This document shows, piece after piece, positions 52,610 through 58,688 of a DNA stretch of 58,688 bases (position 1 is the first letter of the stretch; each line of letters opens with the position of its first letter). The notes beneath the pieces were generated by a model. The model saw only the letters and a program-made list of their open reading frames with translations, was not told where the DNA came from and did not search any database. The translations under genes were made by a program, and so were the position numbers. The DNA is taken from assembly GCA_900546715.1 (NCBI GenBank), contig UREA01000007.1, positions 1 through 58,688 of the forward strand, given 5' to 3'. This stretch comes from an uncultured Mycoplasmatota bacterium (GTDB lineage Bacteria; Bacillota_I; Bacilli_A; RF39; UBA660).

Positions 52610-53911
52610 TTACTCACCCTTATTTTTAAACTGTAATATTATTGAAGTTCCACTAAAATCAATATTTTCTCTTAATTTATTTTCTAAATATCTTTCATAA
52701 CTAAAATGCACTAATTTTTTATCATTTACTTGTAATTCAAATTTCGGAGGTTTATTATCAACTTGATGAACAAAATATATTTTAAGTCTCCTACCCTTAT
52801 ATGAAGGCGGTTGATGAATTGATACTGCATCCATAATGATATTATTTAACACTGATGTTTTAACTTCTTTTTTATTATTTTCATAAGCATTAATAATCTC
52901 TGGCATTAATGTATTAATTCTTCTTTTAGTTAGTGCACTTAAAAATACAACATTAGCATAAGGAATAAATTGCAGTTCATGTTTAATTAATTCCTTCCAA
53001 GTTTTAATATCTTGATCAGGATTTTTAACAGTATCCCATTTATTAACACAAATAACTAATCCTTTGCCGGCGTCCAAACAATAAGAAATAATATGTTTAT
53101 CATGTTCAATAATGCCTTCCTCCGCATTAATTACAACAACACACACATCACTTCTATCAATGGCTTTTAGACTTCTTACTAAACTATATTTCTCTACACT
53201 TTCATAAATTCGGCCTTTTTTACGCATCCCCGCCGTATCAATAACGGTATATTCCTCATGATTATATTTAAAAGTGGTATCTATGGCATCCCTTGTTGTT
53301 CCCGCAATATCACTAACAATTGCCTTTTCATCATTTATTAGGGCATTAACTAAACTACTCTTACCAACATTGGGTCTTCCTACAATACAAAATTTGAGAG
53401 TTTTATTTTCATCTTTAACTTCTTCTTCCAAGTCTTTAGTTACCTCATCAAGTAATTCTTTAAATCCTTTATTATGTTCTGCACTTACCCCCATAACTTT
53501 ACTAAAACCAAGTTCATAAAAATTATAAATATTATCCATTCTTTTAGTATTATCAAGTTTATTTACAACTACTATTACATCTTTATCAGATTTATGTAAT
53601 AAATCTTTAATATAATGATCAGTTCTATCAAGTTCACTTAAACCATCAACTACAAATAAAATAATATCTGCCTCATCTATAGCCAGCTCTGCTTGCATCA
53701 ATATTTCTTTATCGAAATCCCCATTTTCTAAAGATATTCCTCCGGTATCAATTAAATGAAAAGATTTACCATTATATTCTACTTTTCCATAAATTCTATC
53801 TCGAGTTACTCCTGGAGTATCCATAATAATAGCTTTCTTTTCTTTTATTAATCTATTAAATATACTACTTTTTCCTACATTAGGTTTACCTATTAAACAT
53901 ACTGTCTTCAT
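52610..53911 (-). CDS. der: Ribosome assembly GTPase Der
   Basis: 433 residues from the ATG at 53911 (GGGGGAT upstream). Two tandem GTPase domains, each with G1 (GKPNVGKSSIF; GRPNVGKSSLV), G3 (DTGG; DTAGMRKKG) and G4 (NKLD; NKWD), then a KH-like C-terminal domain (PPSYKGRRLKIYF). Der acts in 50S subunit maturation. An orphan prepilin gene ends 13 bases before it and ysxC lies just upstream, so two assembly GTPases share a transcript with a pilin. Confidence 0.95.
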   Translation of the reverse strand: MKTVCLIGKPNVGKSSIFNRLIKEKKAIIMDTPGVTRDRIYGKVEYNGKSFHLIDTGGISLENGDFDKEILMQAELAIDEADIILFVVDGLSELDRTDHYIKDLLHKSDKDVIVVVNKLDNTKRMDNIYNFYELGFSKVMGVSAEHNKGFKELLDEVTKDLEEEVKDENKTLKFCIVGRPNVGKSSLVNALINDEKAIVSDIAGTTRDAIDTTFKYNHEEYTVIDTAGMRKKGRIYESVEKYSLVRSLKAIDRSDVCVVVINAEEGIIEHDKHIISYCLDAGKGLVICVNKWDTVKNPDQDIKTWKELIKHELQFIPYANVVFLSALTKRRINTLMPEIINAYENNKKEVKTSVLNNIIMDAVSIHQPPSYKGRRLKIYFVHQVDNKPPKFELQVNDKKLVHFSYERYLENKLRENIDFSGTSIILQFKNKGE

Positions 53912-53924
53912 TTTATCCCCCATT

Positions 53925-54380
53925 CTATACTTTTTCCATAAGTATTGAATAAATTCGGTTATTTCTCCGGTATATTATAACTTCTTCACCACGCATTGAT
54001 TCTCCAGTTACATCATTAATTAAATCTTGCTTGCCCTCTACTTCATCTAAGTAACCACTATCAAAGTAACCACCATCAATTAAATCTCCCGCATTCTTTA
54101 CAACACAAAAATTAATTGTATAATTTGTATCTCTTCCTTCATTATTAGTTGTAGTTATTTCTTTGCCACTACAATCTGTATCATCAGTCGTAAGTTCATT
54201 TGGATTATCTTGGCCATAAAGAATCGCCGCTTGTTCTATTTGGTCCTTTTTAGTTTCAACAATTTCTATTAAAGCATTTTCTCTAATTTTTGTAACACTA
54301 ATTAATGCAATAGATATAATTACTGCTAGTATTGCAATTACTGCTAGTAATTCAACTAATGTAAACCCTTTTCTCTTCAT
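53925..54380 (-). CDS. Type IV prepilin-like protein
   Basis: 151 residues. Very short leader MKRKG|FTLVELLAVIAILAV with Glu5 and a 20-residue hydrophobic helix, then a globular domain with Cys pairs (TDCSGKE, FCVVKNAG). A second orphan prepilin is at 12071-12619; the two share only the N-terminal helix. Its ATG overlaps the ysxC stop by four bases (ATGA), so it is translationally tied to a GTPase operon. Confidence 0.85.
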   Translation of the reverse strand: MKRKGFTLVELLAVIAILAVIISIALISVTKIRENALIEIVETKKDQIEQAAILYGQDNPNELTTDDTDCSGKEITTTNNEGRDTNYTINFCVVKNAGDLIDGGYFDSGYLDEVEGKQDLINDVTGESMRGEEVIIYRRNNRIYSILMEKV

Positions 54381-54961
54381 TTTATCCTACTTTCTAAAAT
54401 ATCTAATATTTCACTACGGCCCTTTTTTGTAACAGTAGAAAACGTAATAAATTCATCATCTTCACTAATTTTTAAAGTATCTTTAATTAATTTATCTTGC
54501 TTCATTCGGTTATTCTTACTAATCTTATCATATTTTGTTGCAACAATCGTAATATCTAAATTATAATACTTTAAAAATTCATACATTAAACAATCATCTT
54601 CTGTTGGTTTATGCCTATAATCAATTAACAAAAAGACATTTTTAAGATTTGGTCTATTTTTTAAATACTCTTCAATCATTAAACCAAATTTCTTTTGTTT
54701 ATCTTTACTTACACTAGCATAACCATAACCAGGTACATCTACTAAATAAAAAGAATCATTAACTAAATAAAAGTTAAGCGTTTGTGTTTTTCCAGGTTTA
54801 GAAGAAGTTTTAGCAAAGTTCTTCCTTTCAATTAAAGTATTAATAAAACTACTTTTACCAACGTTGCTTCTCCCTACAAGTAAAAACTCTGATAAATTAT
54901 CAGTAGGATATTGACTTCTTCTCACAGCAATAATTGGTTCACACACTTTTTCAATTTGCAT
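54377..54961 (-). CDS. ysxC: Ribosome assembly/cell-cycle GTPase YsxC (EngB)
   Basis: 194 residues. G1 GRSNVGKSSFI, G2/switch SKPGKTQTLNFYLV, G3 DVPGYGYASVSKD, G4 ATKYDKIS: the TrmE-Era-EngA-YihA family, EngB subgroup, required for 50S assembly. Shares a transcript with the prepilin and der genes downstream. Confidence 0.95.
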   Translation of the reverse strand: MQIEKVCEPIIAVRRSQYPTDNLSEFLLVGRSNVGKSSFINTLIERKNFAKTSSKPGKTQTLNFYLVNDSFYLVDVPGYGYASVSKDKQKKFGLMIEEYLKNRPNLKNVFLLIDYRHKPTEDDCLMYEFLKYYNLDITIVATKYDKISKNNRMKQDKLIKDTLKISEDDEFITFSTVTKKGRSEILDILESRIK

Positions 54962-55029
54962 AAGTAATCACCAATTTAATTATATATTAAATATGAAAAA
55001 AAAGCAAATTTTTACTAAGTAAATACAAT

Positions 55030-55065
55030 AGAAAAGGAATATCATAAATATATTAATGATATTCC
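55030..55065 (-). terminator. Rho-independent terminator after the first SleB-like gene
   Basis: GGAATATCAT (55036-55045) pairs with ATGATATTCC (55056-55065), ten base pairs with a ten-base loop; TTTTCTATT follows on the minus strand. Confidence 0.75.
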
Positions 55066-55092
55066 AATTATTTATAAAATTTTTTAATATAG

Positions 55093-55854
55093 CTAATTTT
55101 TGACTAAAGTAAGCTGAAACTCATCTAATAAATTTTCAGGTTTTATTTCATTATAATAAACATTACCACGTGAGCAACTTAACTCTTCACCTGCACTAGG
55201 AACTCCATTAGCATGGAAATTCAAATAATTATGTAAAGATACATTAGTAACTAAAAAATCAATTATTCCCCGGAATGCCGGATCAGTAAATTGACTAGTA
55301 AAGTTATTATAGACTGAATAATAACTACCGGATTCAAAAACAACAAATTGTCCCGGAGCAATAGCTTGATTATACATATCTGTACCATGCGCCGCCACCC
55401 AATTTTTCGTTATTGTTCTATTATACATTGTATTAACTACCCAGTACCCATCAATATAATCACTACTTGCTTCACACAAAACAATAGATGCTAAAGATAC
55501 AAATGTATCATAACTCCAATTATATTTATTCATAATATATTCAATAGCTTTACTATAACCATATTTCTCATAATAATAATCGATAGTTTCACTATCAAAT
55601 TCATATATTTCTTCAATACTTAACATATCTAAAGTAATTGGAGTAGAACTTGGTGTAGAAACCACTGCATTTAATGCTGCCTCACTATAATCATTAGAGC
55701 TTGCATTATTTTGTTTTTCTACTTCATCTACTACATCTTCATATTTTTTCAAATTTTCTATCTTTAATTCTTTATTACCAGTTAAACTTTTTATACTAAC
55801 TCCTGATAAAACTATTAAAGCAATTAATAAATAAGTTTTTAATGATTCATTCAT
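55093..55854 (-). CDS. SleB/CwlJ-like cell wall hydrolase domain protein
   Basis: 253 residues: a membrane anchor/signal (about 6-22), a linker rich in Ser/Thr/Asp (about 45-80), and a Hydrolase_2-like domain. The catalytic Glu is in SIVLCEASSD, the NR motif in VVNTMYNRTIT and the QF motif in PGQFVVFESG, as in SleB/CwlJ lytic transglycosylases that open the spore cortex. Similarity is only partial, so it may have another peptidoglycan role. The GAATTT-rich ribosome region lies in a hairpin. A related gene sits 47 bases upstream. Confidence 0.7.
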   Translation of the reverse strand: MNESLKTYLLIALIVLSGVSIKSLTGNKELKIENLKKYEDVVDEVEKQNNASSNDYSEAALNAVVSTPSSTPITLDMLSIEEIYEFDSETIDYYYEKYGYSKAIEYIMNKYNWSYDTFVSLASIVLCEASSDYIDGYWVVNTMYNRTITKNWVAAHGTDMYNQAIAPGQFVVFESGSYYSVYNNFTSQFTDPAFRGIIDFLVTNVSLHNYLNFHANGVPSAGEELSCSRGNVYYNEIKPENLLDEFQLTLVKN

Positions 55855-55900
55855 AAAATAATCCCTTTCCTTTCAAGAAAAGAGATTATAATATCATAAA

Positions 55901-56671
55901 TTATCTAGTTTGTAAAGATTCTTTTTCATATCTATCAGCTTCGCTCAATACTTGAAAATAAATATTTCCCCCCGGAGTAAATGTTTCACCTAAAACATTA
56001 CTATCCGCAAAGCGATAAGATAAATAATTATGCATTGGCCTTTCACTTATAAGCATATCTATAATACCTCGAAAAGCATCACCACTTAAAACACCAAAAA
56101 ATTTTAAATAATTACCATTTTGATATACTTCAAATTGATAAGGACATATTGCTTGATAAAAAATATTATGGCCATCATAATAATCATAAGCATTAACAAA
56201 ATTAATTGCTGATATACTATGTATCCTATTATAAAGAATACTCGTAATAGCATAACTTTCTTTATATTGATAAGTAACATCAGGATTCCCCTCAGCCATA
56301 ATAATAGCACAAACTACTTTAAATTGTTCAAATGTAATATTATAATGTTCACAAATATAATTTATTGCCTTCTCATAGCCATAAGTCTCATAATAATAAT
56401 TTATTGTAGCATCATCTAAATTATATAAATCTGAAATTGCCATATTTTCTAAGAACACATTAGATGTTGATTCTGGCAATACCGCTACATCTGGTAACTC
56501 AACTACATTTCCTGGTAATTTACTTATATTTTCATCTAAATTTTCTTCAATATTTTTATCTATTTTTGTTACTATATGATGAGTTGCTTCCCTTGGTATA
56601 TTAAATGAAGCATTAATTAATATTGTAGCAGTCATTAATAAACATAATTTACCTTTATCTTTATTTTTCAC
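55901..56671 (-). CDS. SleB/CwlJ-like protein, tandem paralogue
   Basis: 256 residues, the upstream paralogue of the 55093-55854 gene: same order of signal/anchor (about 7-24), acidic linker, then YNLDDATINYYYETYGYEKAI and the domain with AIIMAEGNPD (Glu), ITSILYNRIHS and PYQFEVYQNG. The shared motif around YYYE-YGY in both proteins marks a duplicated helical segment before the catalytic domain. Role in spore or vegetative peptidoglycan is not decided. Confidence 0.7.
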   Translation of the reverse strand: MKNKDKGKLCLLMTATILINASFNIPREATHHIVTKIDKNIEENLDENISKLPGNVVELPDVAVLPESTSNVFLENMAISDLYNLDDATINYYYETYGYEKAINYICEHYNITFEQFKVVCAIIMAEGNPDVTYQYKESYAITSILYNRIHSISAINFVNAYDYYDGHNIFYQAICPYQFEVYQNGNYLKFFGVLSGDAFRGIIDMLISERPMHNYLSYRFADSNVLGETFTPGGNIYFQVLSEADRYEKESLQTR

Positions 56672-56751
56672 ATTATCACCTTATACTTAGATTTTAGCAT
56701 ATTTTAGCATACTTGTAAATCAATTAAATTATTATTTAATAGGTGGTCCAC

Positions 56752-57135
56752 ATGGATTATAATTATCATAATACTAACTTTCCTCCAAGTGCTAATCCGC
56801 ATTTATATGCCATGCTAGCTGTAACTGTAGGTTTTGCTTGTGTTGGTAATTATAATGCCAACGAACAAAATTCAATTGGCAACTGGCTTATATTAGTTGG
56901 CCAATACATTCTTACTCATGCAGCTCAACAACAATTAATTGAAGCAAGACTTGAAAATAACAACTTAAATATTAATTCCGAAAAACATAAAAACGGTACT
57001 GGTGGACCTTTTACTGACAATGAACAAGGTAAAAGTAATCAAACCCAAAGAGGAGAAGTTGACTTTTTACTCGGGGCCATTGAAGATATAAAAAAAGAAT
57101 TAGAAAATATTAAATCTAATCCTAATCAAATGTAA
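56752..57135 (+). CDS. Hypothetical protein with one hydrophobic segment
   Basis: 127 residues from the ATG at 56752, after AGGTGG; an ATG at 56743 lies within that site. It starts with a Tyr/Asn/Pro-rich segment (MDYNYHNTNFPPSANPH), then a hydrophobic stretch AMLAVTVGFACVG and NWLILVGQYILTHAAQQQL, and a polar C-terminus with a helical end. Family not recognised. Its 3' end overlaps the convergent DUF4097 gene by 14 bases. Confidence 0.6.
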   Translation: MDYNYHNTNFPPSANPHLYAMLAVTVGFACVGNYNANEQNSIGNWLILVGQYILTHAAQQQLIEARLENNNLNINSEKHKNGTGGPFTDNEQGKSNQTQRGEVDFLLGAIEDIKKELENIKSNPNQM

Positions 57136-57895
57136 TATTTACTGATCCAATACCATTATCAATATCTATTACATTTTCACCATTACCATAAGTTCCACTT
57201 ATTGATGTTCCATTAACAGTGATATCACCTAACCCCTTATCAACAATAAACCTATAAAGTGATTCATTACTTAAATTAAGATTAATTTCACCAATTCCCC
57301 CATCTATAGTGCTTCTACCAAGTATCTCTCCATCAATACTCACACTTCCAACTCCCGCATCAAGTTCTAAAGAACTTAGTGTTGTATCAATTGCATCAAT
57401 AACACCAACTCCACCATCGATATCAGCTTTATAAAATGTTGATGAAGCAATCTCTATTAAACCAGCACCTAAATCTAGTTCTAATCTATCAGCAATAATA
57501 TCTTCTATTTTTATCTCTCCACTACCACCATCAATAACAAGTTCATTTAAATCACTTGGTACATATATAGTAATTTCCCCACTATTATTATTAAAAAACC
57601 AAAAAGCATCTTCTTCTATTTCTAAAGTATTTCTTTTATTATTTACTCTAAAATTATCAGAAACACCTTTAGCTTCAACTAAAAAACTATCCCCTTTAAC
57701 TATATTAACACTTGAGGCATTTACATCAATTTCAATACTATTAATATTACTATAATATTCACTAAAGTCTTTAGTACCTCTCCCAAAGCCACCAATAATA
57801 CCAAATAAGAATAATATAGCATTAATAATAATTAAAATAATAAATACAGCTAGCGCAATAGCTCCTATTTTAATCCACTTTTGTCCTTCACTCAT
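57122..57895 (-). CDS. DUF4097-type membrane-anchored beta-solenoid protein
   Basis: 257 residues. One membrane helix (about 10-33) then a domain of about 200 residues built from seven repeats of roughly 20 residues ending in G-G-x-G-x-I-type turns (DGGSGEIKI, DLGAGLIEI, DGGVGVIDA, DAGVGSVSI, DGGIGEINL, DKGLGDITV, DNGIGSVNI). This is the DUF4097/toastrack beta-solenoid. It overlaps the LiaF-like gene by four bases and probably acts with it in envelope-stress sensing; that is inferred from the known association of these families. Confidence 0.82.
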   Translation of the reverse strand: MSEGQKWIKIGAIALAVFIILIIINAILFLFGIIGGFGRGTKDFSEYYSNINSIEIDVNASSVNIVKGDSFLVEAKGVSDNFRVNNKRNTLEIEEDAFWFFNNNSGEITIYVPSDLNELVIDGGSGEIKIEDIIADRLELDLGAGLIEIASSTFYKADIDGGVGVIDAIDTTLSSLELDAGVGSVSIDGEILGRSTIDGGIGEINLNLSNESLYRFIVDKGLGDITVNGTSISGTYGNGENVIDIDNGIGSVNITFD

Positions 57896-58563
57896 TTTAT
57901 ATCTACACTCCCAAATACGGCATAAGCTTCAATATAAATAATCTTTTTTTCATTTTTACCTTTACTTTTATTACTTACTCCTCCAAATATTGGAGTTGAT
58001 TTAATTTTAACTTCTACATCTTCTGGTACCTTTATATTAACACTTCCAAAAATACCTGTTGCAACAATTACTGATTCATTTTTAATAGAAGATTCACTTA
58101 AATCTAAATAAACACTTCCAAATATAGCATCTACTTTTGCTCCATTAAATTTATTTGGCTTTTCACTTTTTTCACTAAATGTAGCTACAATACTTTCTAA
58201 ATTATCTTTATTAGTACTATTAATCTTTTCTTTAACTTTACTATTTATACTACTTCCAAGTATTAAATAAAGTCCAATTATTACAAATATTGCTGGAATA
58301 AATAATTTAATTATAATATCAAATCTAATTAAATTATTACACATAAGAAGTAATAATACCCCTATTACTAAACCAACAATATTACCCATTTTAGATTCAT
58401 TAGTATTATCAAATAATCCTATAAAACATGGAACTATTATAAACAGTGTCCACCATCCTCTAAAAAATATATTAAAATCAATTATATTAAAAACATTTAA
58501 AGCAATTATAATACCTAGTACTATAAATACTAATCCCCATAATATTCTGTTTATTCTATCCAT
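57892..58563 (-). CDS. LiaF/DUF5668-like membrane protein
   Basis: 223 residues from the ATG at 58563 (GGAGG five bases upstream). Four N-terminal membrane helices of the LiaI/LiaF type (RILWGLVFIVLGIIIALNV, then RGWWTLFIIVPCFIGLF), and a cytoplasmic domain of repeated AxFGSV units (AIFGSVYLDL, GIFGSVNIKV, PIFGGVSNK, AVFGSVDIK), a beta-solenoid as in LiaF C-terminal domains. LiaF represses LiaRS-type two-component systems that respond to cell-wall antibiotics. No LiaRS genes are visible in the window. Confidence 0.78.
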   Translation of the reverse strand: MDRINRILWGLVFIVLGIIIALNVFNIIDFNIFFRGWWTLFIIVPCFIGLFDNTNESKMGNIVGLVIGVLLLLMCNNLIRFDIIIKLFIPAIFVIIGLYLILGSSINSKVKEKINSTNKDNLESIVATFSEKSEKPNKFNGAKVDAIFGSVYLDLSESSIKNESVIVATGIFGSVNIKVPEDVEVKIKSTPIFGGVSNKSKGKNEKKIIYIEAYAVFGSVDIK

Positions 58564-58583
58564 ATATACCTCCATTTTATTGT

Positions 58584-58639
58584 TGATAACTCGCGACCTC
58601 CGGGCGGGGATGCCGCCGGCGGAGGATTAAAGGTTATCA
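58584..58639 (-). other. Long GC-rich hairpin overlapping a stop codon
   Basis: TGATAAC (58584-58590) pairs with GTTATCA (58633-58639); CCTCC (58597-58601) with GGAGG (58621-58625); GGCGG (58603-58607) with CCGCC (58613-58617). About 80 percent GC inside an AT-rich genome, and no T-run on the minus strand. It covers the stop codon of the gene ending at 58637 and ends 21 bases before the LiaF-like start codon. Confidence 0.7.
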
Positions 58640-58688
58640 CACTACCAAAGTAAATGGGTCACTTTCAGTTCCTGTTCCACCATTATAT
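58637..58688 (-). CDS. 3' end of a gene running off the window
   Basis: Minus strand frame NGGTGTESDPFTLVV then TGA at 58637-58639. The GTGTESDPF pattern is typical of the C-terminal ends of secreted or pilin-like proteins of gut Firmicutes (G-T-G-T-x-x-x-P-Y/F). Nothing more can be said from 17 codons. Confidence 0.5.
   Translation of the reverse strand, partial: YNGGTGTESDPFTLVV

Noticed and set aside
1..58688. Alternative genetic code (TGA as Trp) as in some Mollicutes
   Set aside because: Trp is encoded by TGG throughout and TGA ends clear genes such as the HTH copy 1, tkt and the relA leader ORF.

Overview
The window is AT-rich, densely packed bacterial chromosome. Nearly all genes lie on the minus strand, with small intergenic gaps and strong Shine-Dalgarno sites. 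Gene content (ezrA, parE-parC, efp, yneF, der, ysxC, ylbD/ylbE, a tkt-sirA-yneF block as in Bacillus) points to a member of class Bacilli, probably an uncultivated low-GC lineage near the Erysipelotrichales or RF39-type groups. TGA is used as a stop and Trp is TGG, so the code is standard and this is not a Mycoplasma-type genome. Sporulation genes are scattered through it: spoIIIAH-like, gerE, gerM, ylbD/ylbE, sirA-like, spoVIF and two SleB/CwlJ-like hydrolases. Endospore formation, or a recent loss of it, is therefore likely.

Layout. 1-250: a small type I toxin-like gene with hairpins. 257-4734: thiI with a cysteine desulfurase, a small membrane protein, and ezrA. 4793-7065: a hypothetical gene, then the plus-strand run spoIIIAH-like, gerE, gerM. 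7131-8882: tRNA-Arg, a membrane protein, efp, rpmG and its leader. 8883-13261: a class B PBP, a YqfT-like gene, nfo, a prepilin, ylbE/ylbD. 13309-21661: parC/parE, a Glu/Lys-rich membrane protein, yneF, sirA, tkt. 21749-26343: a truncated DUF1016 nuclease gene, an HD protein, a DUF1003/DUF1287/membrane operon, two tRNAs, and a broken MvaI/BcnI-type restriction nuclease gene. 26442-29528: a calcium-type P-ATPase and a hypothetical. 29585-35559: an apparent operon of AMP-ligase, hybrid histidine kinase, Hpt-receiver protein, YbaK-type deacylase and CDF transporter, divergent from a small HTH regulator with a clear palindromic operator.

36011-44670 is the most unusual region. A short RelA/SpoT gene is followed without an obvious terminator by seven tightly packed genes: a class II LysRS-like enzyme, a radical SAM protein with a B12-type N-terminal region, a second radical SAM protein, a HAD-like protein, a SAM methyltransferase, an S51 peptidase and a complete class I LysRS. 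The block is bracketed by two nearly identical copies of the same HTH gene in direct orientation. I infer an accessory biosynthetic or modification pathway built around lysine or a lysine analogue, possibly with the class I LysRS as a resistant synthetase. relA itself has a 56-codon upstream ORF with a terminator-like hairpin inside it.

45339-50445: an acetyltransferase, an RNHCP protein, a small basic ORF, a DUF4143 ATPase preceded by 33-bp repeats, and a kinase-alaS operon under a T-box leader. That AlaRS lacks the usual C-terminal region. 50497-58688: an AI-2E family transporter, a hypothetical, spoVIF, der, a prepilin, ysxC, two SleB-like proteins, a small plus-strand gene, a DUF4097/LiaF-like pair, a GC-rich hairpin, and the 3' end of another gene. 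All identifications rest on reading the sequence; no searches were run.
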